NCBI RefSeq assembly: GCF_020166415.1
Contig: NZ_JAIQXV010000001.1
Span: 434,001-498,000, forward strand
Length of the DNA: 64,000 bases
From: Deinococcus multiflagellatus
GTDB lineage: Bacteria; Deinococcota; Deinococci; Deinococcales; Deinococcaceae
Direction of reading: 5' to 3'
Of this stretch, positions 1 to 12,702 are shown one piece after another; the first letter of the stretch is position 1; every line of letters starts with the position of its first letter. The notes under the pieces were generated by a model. That model had not been told where the DNA came from, made no database searches, and saw nothing but the letters and a program-made list of their open reading frames with translations. A program made the position numbers and the translations under genes.

Positions 1-491
1 CTGGCCAGCACCTTGCTGAACAGCGCGCTGGCCTGGGCAAAGCGGGCGGGCGTATCGGTCATCTGGAACGAATACAGGTTCTTGGCCCCCACGCCGTACC
101 ACACCCGCATGGTGAGTTGCCCCTTGGGGTGGGTCACGGCGTACTGGCGCTCCACACCGCTCACGCCGCCGTAGCTGACCGCGCGGCTGCTGGTCTGCTT
201 GGGGGTGGCGCCGGTGCCCTTGATCCCCGCCTCGAACTTCTGGAACTCGCCCGCCGGGGTGGGCGACGTGCCGTTCCTGGGCGTGAACAGCAGGCGGATC
301 ATGGTGGCGGGCGGCGCCTTGGCCGACACCAGGCTTACGCCGCTGGTGCCGTCCTGAAAGTCGGCGCCCAGCCAGCCTTTGGGCAGGCTGACGGTAAAGG
401 GCAGTTGGGGATCGCTGAACGGCACCAGGGTCTGGGCCTGGGCCAGGGGCGAGAGGAGTGTGGCAAGACCAAGCGCGGCAACAACCTTCAT
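1..491 (-). CDS. Secreted protein of unknown function (3' end cut by window edge)
   Basis: The reading frame runs off the left edge, so only the first 163 codons are visible. The N-terminus is a clear signal peptide (M-K-V-V, a hydrophobic stretch, then A-Q-A-Q near residue 20), so the protein should be exported. The mature part has no motif I recognise; it resembles small periplasmic proteins of the PsbP/lipid-binding shape only in general composition. The start at 491 is supported by a TACGGT hexamer at 499-504 on the minus strand, 7 nt before the ATG, which is the leaderless pattern seen across this window. The next gene on this strand, signal peptidase I, lies 69 bp upstream. Function unknown. 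Confidence 0.75.
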   Translation of the reverse strand, partial: MKVVAALGLATLLSPLAQAQTLVPFSDPQLPFTVSLPKGWLGADFQDGTSGVSLVSAKAPPATMIRLLFTPRNGTSPTPAGEFQKFEAGIKGTGATPKQTSSRAVSYGGVSGVERQYAVTHPKGQLTMRVWYGVGAKNLYSFQMTDTPARFAQASALFSKVLA

Positions 492-560
492 GGGGCGCAC
501 CGTAGCAGGCCAAGGTGAGTGCTGACCCCAGGGCAGATGGGCACGATCACCGCTCAGCCG

Positions 561-1133
561 TCAGCGGTTCATCAGCCCCGGGTGGGGCCACAGGCGCAGG
601 TTGGCTGGCCCAGCCACGTCCCGCAGGGCCACGAAGCCGTAGGCGCGGCTGTCCAGGCTTTCGCCCAGGCGGCGGTTGTCGCCCAGCACCCACACCTTGC
701 CCGGGGGCACGCGCTGGGCGGCCTGATCTTGCACGAAACCTTCGCTGGCGTAGCTTTCGGCCAGCACCTTGCCATTCACCACCACGCGGCCGTCCTGAAC
801 AGCCACGGTGTCGCCGGGCAGGCCCACCACCCGCTTGATGTTGTACGGGCGGTGACGCAGGCCGTACACCGTTTCATAGGCGTAACCGCTGTCCTGCGGC
901 GCCTTGAACACCAGCAGGTCGCCCCGGTGGGGATAGCTGCGCCACAGGCCAGCGGCATGCAGCCAGCGCGGATATTTCAGCAGCAGCAGGGCGTCGCCGC
1001 TGTGCAGGGTGGGCTGCATGGAATCGCCGCGCACCCGCGCCAGCGTGAACCCGAAGGTGGTGAGCAGGTAGACAGGCAAAAGGCCCCCCAGCACCCATGC
1101 CCGCCAGCCAGAAGAGGAGGAACGGTCGGCCAC
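561..1133 (-). CDS. lepB: Signal peptidase I
   Basis: Membrane-bound serine protease that removes signal peptides from exported preproteins. One N-terminal membrane segment (about residues 12-32) is followed by the S26 signature G-D-S-M-Q-P-T-L with nucleophile Ser38, and by Y-N-I-K-R-V-V-G-L-P-G-D with the general-base Lys100. The box G-D-N-R near the C-terminus is also present. At 190 residues it is a short, single-TM form. The frame is open further upstream (an ATG at 1286), but that extension is arginine/proline-rich and unlike the family. GTG at 1133 has TACCCT 8 nt ahead (1142-1147), so I take it as a leaderless start. Start choice is less certain than function. Confidence 0.9.
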   Translation of the reverse strand: MADRSSSSGWRAWVLGGLLPVYLLTTFGFTLARVRGDSMQPTLHSGDALLLLKYPRWLHAAGLWRSYPHRGDLLVFKAPQDSGYAYETVYGLRHRPYNIKRVVGLPGDTVAVQDGRVVVNGKVLAESYASEGFVQDQAAQRVPPGKVWVLGDNRRLGESLDSRAYGFVALRDVAGPANLRLWPHPGLMNR

Positions 1134-1379
1134 GACCGCCCAGGGTAGCGCCTCTGGTGGGGGCCGGGCAGACAGGCGCAGTTGTCTAGCCACCGGGGCG
1201 AGCGAACGGACGGCCCAGCCCCAGCGCCTCCTGGCAGGTTCCCAACGTGGCAGCGGGCCTTGTGCTGCCTTGCCCGGACCTGCCAAGGCCGGCGCCTCAG
1301 GCCCGAACTGGCTTCATGGTCACTTCAGAGTGAACCGGCGACGTGACGGCGCCCCAGCTCAGCCGTTACCCTGTCGCGC

Positions 1380-1718
1380 ATGACCGCTGACGCAGGTGGA
1401 CTGAAAGTCGAGAAATACCATGAGGGCCACGGCGCCCCCGCCCAGACCGGCAAGATGGTGCGGGTGCACTACACCGGCACGCTGGAAAACGGCCAGAAGT
1501 TCGACAGCAGCCGCGACCGGGGCGAACCGATTGAGTTCCCGCTGGGCGTGGGCTACGTGATTCAGGGCTGGGACCAGGGCATTGCGCAGCTGCGCGTGGG
1601 CGACAAGGCCAAACTGACCATTCCTGCCCACCTGGGCTACGGCGCAGCGGGCGTACCCGGCGTGATTCCCGGCGGCGCCACGCTGATCTTTGACGTGGAA
1701 CTGGTGGACGTGCGCTAA
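1380..1718 (+). CDS. FKBP-type peptidyl-prolyl cis-trans isomerase
   Basis: A 112-residue single-domain FKBP that catalyses cis-trans isomerisation of X-Pro bonds. Family landmarks are all visible: V-H-Y-T-G-T-L at about residue 30, F-D-S-S-R-D-R at 40, V-I-Q-G-W-D-Q-G at 60, and the closing G-Y-G-A ... I-P-G-G-A-T-L-I-F-D-V-E-L. No signal peptide, so it is cytoplasmic. TACCCT at 1367-1372 lies 7 nt before the ATG, with GTGACG at 1343-1348 as a possible -35, so the mRNA is probably leaderless. A rho-independent terminator follows directly at 1735-1768, so the gene is monocistronic. Confidence 0.95.
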   Translation: MTADAGGLKVEKYHEGHGAPAQTGKMVRVHYTGTLENGQKFDSSRDRGEPIEFPLGVGYVIQGWDQGIAQLRVGDKAKLTIPAHLGYGAAGVPGVIPGGATLIFDVELVDVR

Positions 1719-1734
1719 GCCCCAGTTCTCAACC

Positions 1735-1768
1735 GCGCCGGAAAGCCCAGCCGCTTTCCGGCGCTTTT
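1735..1768 (+). terminator. Rho-independent terminator of the FKBP gene
   Basis: Perfect 11-bp stem (1735-1745 with 1754-1764), 8-nt loop, then TTTT. It follows the FKBP stop codon by 16 nt. Confidence 0.85.
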
Positions 1769-2177
1769 CGTGTGTTGGCAGGCTGGTGGGATCAGCGGGC
1801 CCGATCAGCGGCACACCGGCAGCACGACAGGTCCGATGTTTTCCCAGCTGAAGCAAGCATGCCTGGGAATCTGAAGAGCGGGAGGCGGAAGCCCTCTGCT
1901 CTGATGACCATTGAGGGGCAGTGCATCACAGCAGGCCCCACGCCGCGATGGAAGGCACATGCAACCTGCACGGTCAGGCCACCAGCCTGCACCTCCCCTT
2001 GGCTTCACGACGATCAACGCCGCCCAATCTCTCCGCGTCCAGAGGAAAAAACCCGGCCCCGCCGACCAGCCCTCCTCCCGTTGGGCACGCTTCCAAACAC
2101 GGCGCAAGGGCGGCCCTGGGCCTTCTCGCAGCCCCAGCACGCCACGCCCACGCTCCCCTCCTCTCCATACCCAGGGC
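1769..2177. other. Intergenic stretch with no supported gene
   Basis: About 410 bp between the FKBP terminator and the DeoR-regulator promoter. Several overlapping frames are open on both strands, but none has a family motif, a ribosome site or the strong third-position GC bias of real genes here. I see no repeat or stable RNA in it. Confidence 0.6.
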
Positions 2178-2206
2178 TTGACGGTGAAAAACTTTTCAAC
2201 ATAAGA
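2178..2206 (+). promoter_or_regulatory. Probable promoter of the DeoR-family regulator
   Basis: TTGACG at 2178-2183, a 17-nt spacer, then ATAAGA at 2201-2206 (or TAAGAT two bases on). The region is AT-rich against its surroundings. It sits just upstream of a palindrome that could be the regulator's own operator. Confidence 0.5.
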
Positions 2207-2221
2207 TTCGTAAGTAACGAA
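2207..2221. promoter_or_regulatory. Inverted repeat, probable autoregulatory operator
   Basis: Perfect arms TTCGT and ACGAA separated by 5 nt, just after the predicted -10 and about 10 nt before the regulator's first possible start codon. DeoR-family repressors often bind TTCG-containing repeats, so autoregulation is a reasonable inference. Confidence 0.45.
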
Positions 2222-2231
2222 ACTCACTTCT

Positions 2232-3002
2232 TTGGGGGCCTCCTTGATCGAATCGCGCAGAAGCGAGATTCTCTCGCTTGTTCATCGCCACGGCGAATTG
2301 CCCGTTGCGGAACTTTCGAAACTGCTGGGCGTTTCGGAAGTCACGGTGCGCAGCGACCTGAAAGCCCTGGCCGAAGCGGGGCAGGTGCGCCGCACCCGGG
2401 GCAGCGTGCGCCCGCCACTGGAACTGCGCCGCGAGTCGCCACTCGAACAGACGCGGCACGAGCACAGCGCCGCCAAACGCCGCATCGGCCGCGCGGCGGC
2501 GGCCCTGGTGCGCGACGGTGAAACGGTCTTTCTGGATGTGGGCAGCACCACCACCGAGGTCGCCCGCGCCCTGTCGCCCACGCTGCAGGGGGTCACCGTG
2601 GTCACCAACGGCCTGAACATCGCCCTGGAACTGGAACGCCTCAGCGGCGTGCGGGTGATCGTCACGGGCGGCACGCTGCGCCCGCTGCAGCACTCGCTGG
2701 TCAGCCCCTACGCGCTGGACGTCCTGAAACACATTCACGCCGACCGCCTGTTTCTGGGCTGCAACGGCGTGCACCCCGAACACGGCGTCACCAACGCCAA
2801 CCACGAGGAAGCCGAGGTCAAACGCCTGATGGTGGCCCAGGCCCGGGAGGTGGTGGTGGTGGCCGACCACAGCAAGCTGGGGCAGGTGAGCCGCGCGCAC
2901 ATTGCACCTATTGGCGGCGTCTCGGCGCTGATCACCAACCGCCGGGGCCCCGAACCCCCCCCGGGCCTGGGCGGCGCGGTGCGCGAGTTGCACCTCGTCT
3001 GA
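2232..3002 (+). CDS. DeoR/GlpR-family transcriptional regulator of sugar metabolism
   Basis: A 256-residue repressor-type regulator. Residues 10-65 hold the DeoR helix-turn-helix (R-R-S-E-I-L ... [10 protein letters not shown]). Residues 80-235 form the DeoR C-terminal sensor domain with [10 protein letters not shown] and V-V-T-N-G-L-N, which binds a phosphorylated sugar in known members. The listed start is TTG at 2232; a second in-frame TTG at 2244 is equally possible and neither has a good ribosome site. It lies 59 bp upstream of a sugar ABC importer and the galactoside genes on the same strand, so it probably controls them. The effector could be a galactose phosphate, but that is inference. 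Confidence 0.85.
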   Translation: MGASLIESRRSEILSLVHRHGELPVAELSKLLGVSEVTVRSDLKALAEAGQVRRTRGSVRPPLELRRESPLEQTRHEHSAAKRRIGRAAAALVRDGETVFLDVGSTTTEVARALSPTLQGVTVVTNGLNIALELERLSGVRVIVTGGTLRPLQHSLVSPYALDVLKHIHADRLFLGCNGVHPEHGVTNANHEEAEVKRLMVAQAREVVVVADHSKLGQVSRAHIAPIGGVSALITNRRGPEPPPGLGGAVRELHLV

Positions 3003-3061
3003 GCCCCCTGACCCAAGCCCCCCAAACCCCCGCACCCCTTCTCTTCCCACCCGGAGGACCT

Positions 3062-4372
<1,311 letters not shown>

Positions 4373-4383
4373 GCGCCAGACCC

Positions 4384-4421
4384 GGGGGGCGCAGGACGCG
4401 CGCAACAGTCCTGCGCCCCCC
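4384..4421 (+). promoter_or_regulatory. Strong intercistronic stem-loop
   Basis: Perfect 14-bp stem (4384-4397 with 4408-4421) and a 10-nt loop, 11 nt after the binding-protein stop. No T-run follows, so it is more likely an attenuating or mRNA-stabilising hairpin than a full terminator. Such hairpins are known between binding-protein and permease genes, where they let the binding protein be made in excess. Confidence 0.7.
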
Positions 4422-4603
4422 GCCTTGAGAGAAGGTGCCTATGACTCACGCTGCCCCCCCGGGGACCCTATGAACCAGATGCTGCCTGTTTCATGGACAC
4501 CTCGGAACCGAACCGGGGTGTTCATGCCCCGCCTGAAATCCGCTTCTCCTGCTGGCTTCGGCTGGCCTGAACCGCTGTTGCCCGCAAGAGGACCCGAGAC
4601 CCT

Positions 4604-5463
<860 letters not shown>

Positions 5464-5467
<4 letters not shown>

Positions 5468-6315
5468 GCGCCCGCGCCCGCTTCACGCCGCTGCAACTGC
5501 TGGCCCTCACGCTGTTCGCGGTGTACGCCCTGCTGCCGCTGTGGTGGGTCATTGTGACCATGTTCAAGGACAACGGGCAGCTGTTTTCCACCTTTGGGCT
5601 GTGGTTTGCCAGCCCCAGCCACCTCGCCGAGAATATGCAGACCCTCCTCACGCGCCAGGACGGGATTTTCCGGCGCTGGCTGCTGAACTCGTTCGTGTAT
5701 GCCGGGGCCACGGCGCTGGGCAGCGTACTGGTCAGCGCCCTGGCCGGCTACGCCTTTTCGGCCTACACCTTCCGGGGCAAGAACGCGCTGTTTGCGCTGA
5801 TTCTGGTGACCATCATGGTGCCGGGCACCGCGCTGGTGCTGCCCCTGTTTCTGATGATGCAGAAGCTGGGCCTGCTGAACACCTACTGGGCAGTGATTCT
5901 GCCGGGGCTGGTCAATCCGTTTGGCCTGTACCTGATGCGGCTGTTCTGGGACGCCGGGTTTCCCAAGGAACTGATGGAAGCCGCGCGCATTGACGGCGCG
6001 GGCGAATGGACCATCTTCCAGCGCCTGGGCCTGCCGCTGGTACAGGGCGGCCTGGTGACGGTGGGTCTGTTTTCGTTCGTGGGCGCCTGGAACAACTTCT
6101 TCCTGCCGCTGGTGGCGGTCAGCCGCGACGACCTGTTTCCCCTGACCCTGGGCCTGAGCGTGTGGAACCAGACCAGCAGCACCAGCGGCCAGGAACCCAT
6201 TTACACCGTGATCGTGCTGGGCGCCCTGGTCAGCATCATTCCCCTGGTGGCCGCGTTCCTGACCCTGGGGCGTTACTGGCAGGGCGGGCTGGCGACCGGC
6301 GCGGTGAAAGGGTGA
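5464..6315 (+). CDS. Sugar ABC transporter permease (MalG-like)
   Basis: A 283-residue second permease subunit of the importer. Six membrane segments, with the coupling loop [11 protein letters not shown] near residue 172. The GTG start overlaps the stop of the first permease by 4 bp and has GGAGG immediately upstream. MalG-type C-terminal features ([10 protein letters not shown]) are present. A 200-bp gap with repeats separates it from the beta-galactosidase gene, so cotranscription is likely but not certain. Confidence 0.92.
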
Positions 6316-6334
6316 TGGCTGAGGGGGAATAGTA

Positions 6335-6355
6335 GATGGTTGAAAGTTGATGGAC
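6335..6355. repeat. Degenerate heptanucleotide tandem repeat
   Basis: Three 7-nt units in a row: GATGGTT, GAAAGTT, GATGGAC. It lies in the gap between the permease and beta-galactosidase genes and belongs with the other 7-nt repeats at 7465-7531, 34332-34350 and 37902-37920. Confidence 0.5.
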
Positions 6356-6423
6356 AAAATCTCAGCCGCCGCATTTCCTGCTGGACACCTTCAGACCTGC
6401 CTGACGCGATTCACGATCCTTCA

Positions 6424-6461
6424 CTCTTCCCCCTTCAGGGGGGAGGCTGGGAGGGGGTGAG
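6424..6461. repeat. G/C-block palindromic repeat, copy A
   Basis: A run of C bases followed by two G-rich blocks separated by GGCT. It resembles 18727-18769 and 47761-47800. All three are intergenic and can fold back on themselves. Confidence 0.5.
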
Positions 6462-6516
6462 CGAGGTCAGCCACTCCTGAGCGCCCCTCCCTTCTCACTT
6501 TTAAGGACACCCCTGC

Positions 6517-8536
<2,020 letters not shown>

Positions 8537-8544
<8 letters not shown>

Positions 8545-10024
8545 ATGGACCCTGAACGTGAATCCCGCCGAAGTGCGCGTGCTGGTCAGCGGGTTTCAGT
8601 CGTGGAGCGAGGCCGAACTGCGGCCCCTCACGGACACCCAGGCCGTGCCCCTGATGCGCTGGCGCCACGAACAGGGCCACGACCCCGGCTTTCTGCCCAG
8701 CGGTCAGGCGGGCGTGTGGCGCAGTCACACCATGCTGGCGCTGGTGCGCCCGGACGGCAGCGGCTGGGTGGGCATGGCCGGGGACGCCACCCAGACCTTC
8801 ATTCAGTGGGAGGCTCGCGCGCACGGCGACCACATCACCGTCACCTGCGCCCTGGAAGGCCCCGAGGTTCCCCTGCACTGGGAGGACACCCGGGATGTGA
8901 TCGCCACCCTCGAAGCGCGCGCCGCCGATCTGGGACAGGCCATGCACGCGCGCACGCCTACGCCGCTGCGGGTGTGGTGCTCGTGGTACTCGTACTACCG
9001 CGCCGTCACCCTGGAGGCCATGCTGGACAACGCCCGCCGGGCCAGGGCGGCGGGGCTGCCCTTCGACGTGTTTCAGCTGGACGACGGCTTTCAGGCCGAC
9101 CTGGGCGACTGGACCGAGCCCAGCGCGCACTTCGGCGGCCACGCCCGCGACTTGCCCGCCCCCCTGCAGGCCCTGGGCTACACCCCGGGCCTGTGGCTGG
9201 CGCCGTTTCTGGCCTCGCCCACCTCGCGCCTGTTTGCTGAGCACCCGGACTGGATGCTGCGCGGCGAAGGCGGCCAGCCGCTGCCGGTGGGCCACAACTG
9301 GGGCGGGCCGTACTTTGCGCTGGACACCACCCACCCCGAGGTACTGGCGTGGCTGCGCGAATTGGCAGCCACCGCGCGCGGCTGGGGCTACACCTACCTG
9401 AAGCTGGATTTCCTGTACGGCGCGGCGCTGCCCGGCGTGCGGCACGACCCCGAGGTGGGGCGCGCGCAGGCCTACCGCATGGGCCTGCAGGCCCTGCGCG
9501 ACGGCGCCGGCCCGGACGCCTTCCTGCTGGGCTGCGGCGCCCCGCTGGCCCAGAGCATTGGCCTGGTGGACGCCATGCGCACCGGCCCGGACGTGGCGCC
9601 CTTCTGGGATGAGGAGTCGCGCCGCGTGTGGCTGGGCGACGCCACCGGCCCCAGCGCCCGCAACGCGCTGCACACGGCGCTGTCGCGCTGGTACCAGCAC
9701 CCCTGGTATCAGCCCGACCCGGACGTGGCGATCTGCCGCCGCGAACTCAGCCTGCTGGGCCACGACGAGCGGGAGGCCGTGGCCGGGATGCTGGACGTGA
9801 TAGGCGGCCTGCGCGCCAGCAGCGACCCCATTGAGTTGCTCGACGACGCGGGCCTCGCCCTGCTGCGCCGCTGCCTCACTGTGAGCACGCCGGACCGCCC
9901 GATCACGCTTTCTCAGAGTTTTGGTGGGGCCACCACTCATTTTTCGCGCGGCACCTTTAACCTAACCGACACCACGGCGGCGGGGCTGCGCCCACACTCG
10001 TACCGTGAAGGCTCACATGGCTGA
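8537..10024 (+). CDS. Alpha-galactosidase, GH36-like
   Basis: A 495-residue alpha-galactosidase. The substrate-binding stretch F-Q-L-D-D-G-F is near residue 180, and the nucleophile Asp291 lies in Y-L-K-L-D-F. A later G-P-D-V-A-P-F-W-D segment carries the likely acid/base region. No signal peptide, so it acts on imported sugar. It is shorter than the 700-residue GH36 enzymes and lacks most of their N-terminal beta-sandwich. The ATG overlaps the end of the GH42 gene by 8 bp, and the end overlaps galT by 8 bp, so the three are translationally coupled. Confidence 0.88.
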
Positions 10025-11134
10025 CCCCATTCCGTCCCCCACGGCCCTGTACGCCGCCAATTTCACCAAGCCCGATGGCCGCGCGCTGACGCTCTATGGC
10101 CTGCGCCCGGTGAGGGTGACGGGCGCGATTCCCAGCCCCAGCCCGGAGCCGGTGGACGCGCGGCCGGTCCTGCGCTGGCACCCCCTGCGCGGCGAGTGGG
10201 TGATGTACGCCGCCCACCGCCTGAACCGCACCTTTCTGCCGCCGCCCGAATACAACCCGCTGGCCCCCACCACCGACCCCGAACACCCCACCGAGTTGCC
10301 CACCGGCGAGTACGACATTGCGGTGTTCGACAACCGCTTTCCCAGCCTCAGCCTGGGGGCGCCGGATCCCGAAGGCGGCCCGGCGCAGACCCGCGCGGGG
10401 GTGGGCGCGTGCGAGGTCGTGGTGTTCAGCCAGGACGCCCGGGGCCGCCTGGCCGACCTGAGTGAAGCGCAGCTGGACCTGCTGCTCTCGGTGTGGGCCG
10501 ACCGCACCGCGCGCCTGGGCGCCACCGGGCGCATCCAGAGTGTGCTGTGCTTTGAAAACCGGGGGGTGGAGGTGGGCGTCACCCTGCACCACCCCCACGG
10601 GCAGATCTACGCCTACGACCATATTCCGCCCGTGCAGGCGCGCATGCTGGCGCAGGCCGAGGCCTACCACGCCGAGCACGGCCGCCCCTGGCTGGCCGAC
10701 TTTGTGGCCCAGGAGCGGGAGAGCGGCGAGCGGGTGGTGCTGGACGGCGGCGCGGCCCTGAGCGTGGTGCCGCCCTTTGCGCGCTACTCCTTTGAAACCT
10801 GGATTGTGCCGGCCCGGCCGGTGGGCCTGCTGGCCGACCTGACGGCCCCCGAGCGCGCGGCCTTCGCGCGGGTGCTCAAAGACACCCTGCTGCGGCTGGA
10901 CGGCCTGTTTGGGGTGCGCATGCCGTACCTGCTCACGGTGCATCAGGCGCCGCTGGATGGGCCGCACCCGGCCTTTCCGCTGCACATTGAACTGTACCCG
11001 TACCTGCGCGCGCCGGGCCGCATGAAGTATCTGGCCGGCACCGAGCAGGGCGCGGGCGAGTTCGCCAACGACAAGTTTCCCGAAACCGCCGCCGCCGAAC
11101 TGCGCGCGGTGAACCCCGACGCTGGAGCCGCCCT

Positions 11135-11138
<4 letters not shown>
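10017..11138 (+). CDS. galT: Galactose-1-phosphate uridylyltransferase
   Basis: Leloir-pathway enzyme that exchanges galactose-1-phosphate with UDP-glucose to give UDP-galactose and glucose-1-phosphate. 373 residues. The HIT-type active site H-H-P-H-G-Q holds the uridylylated His194. The frame also opens at GTG 10005, but ATG 10017 with GAAGG just ahead and the same 8-bp ATGGCTGA-type overlap as at the previous junction is the better start. It ends in a 4-bp ATGA overlap with galK. Confidence 0.95.
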
Positions 11139-12178
<1,040 letters not shown>

Positions 12179-12188
12179 GCGGTCAGAC

Positions 12189-12228
12189 AGCGGGGCCGGG
12201 CGTGCATATGCCCGACCCCGCTTTTTTC
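12189..12228 (+). terminator. Terminator of the galactoside operon
   Basis: A 13-bp stem with one mismatch (12189-12201 with 12210-12222), an 8-nt loop and a T6 run, 10 nt after galK. Confidence 0.9.
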
Positions 12229-12232
12229 TGTT

Positions 12233-12433
12233 TTAGCCGTCGTTCGTCCGGTCGTTGTCGGGGTCCTTCTGGCGGTTGGGCTCGCCGTGCTCTACCCCAA
12301 TGTCTTGGGTGCCGGGGCTGTCCTGCCGCACGCCGCTGATGTGGTGCGGCACGTGGCGCAGGCTCTCGGCGTCGCTGTGGCTGTGGTGTTCCTCGGGGCG
12401 GGTTGGGCTTTCGTCGCTGTGGCGTCCAGTCAT
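12233..12433 (-). CDS. Small hydrophilic protein of unknown function
   Basis: A 66-residue protein rich in His, Asp, Glu, Arg and Ser (six H-H or H-S-H type clusters), with no hydrophobic stretch, so probably soluble and possibly disordered. Nearly every codon ends in G or C, as in the confirmed genes here, which supports it being real. The opposite strand shows no such bias. The ATG has no clear ribosome site. It converges on the galK terminator, which would also work in reverse. I do not recognise the family; the His-rich acidic composition could suit metal binding or a stress role, but this is not shown. Confidence 0.5.
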   Translation of the reverse strand: MTGRHSDESPTRPEEHHSHSDAESLRHVPHHISGVRQDSPGTQDIGVEHGEPNRQKDPDNDRTNDG

Positions 12434-12561
12434 GGGGGCAGGGTAGGCATGGGCGGCAGGGCGCGGGTGTGGAGGGCGTTAAGAGCAGACTGCCCTTTGG
12501 CCTTCGGCCATTCCTGGGCGCCTGGTAGGGACACTTTGCCCTCAGCCTCAACGGGTCCGCA

Positions 12562-12676
12562 GGGGCGGCCCCTCGCCTCTCTTGATTAGTTTTCATAGGC
12601 TGACCTGCTCACGGGGCCCCAGGCTCGGGGGCGGCCCCTCGCCTCTCTTGATTAGTTTTCATAGGCTGACCTGCTC
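12562..12676. repeat. Two-copy 49-bp direct repeat upstream of pullulanase
   Basis: 12562-12610 and 12628-12676 are identical over 49 bp, with a 66-bp period. The second copy ends in the predicted -35 of the pullulanase gene; the first lacks a matching -10. Each copy contains an AT-rich core (CTTGATTAGTTTTCATAGG) in a GC-rich setting, so it could be a duplicated activator or repressor site. Confidence 0.9.
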
Positions 12677-12693
12677 TTTGGAACCGCTACAAT
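12666..12693 (+). promoter_or_regulatory. Pullulanase promoter
   Basis: CTGACC (12666-12671), 16-nt spacer, TACAAT (12688-12693). The ATG is 9 nt after the -10, so transcription should start at or within 3 nt of it. Confidence 0.65.
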
Positions 12694-12702
12694 TCTCTCA
12701 AC

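Noticed and set aside
1772..2521. 249-codon plus-strand frame before the DeoR regulator
   Set aside because: It overlaps the regulator in another frame and crosses its promoter; low-complexity Pro/Arg-rich text.
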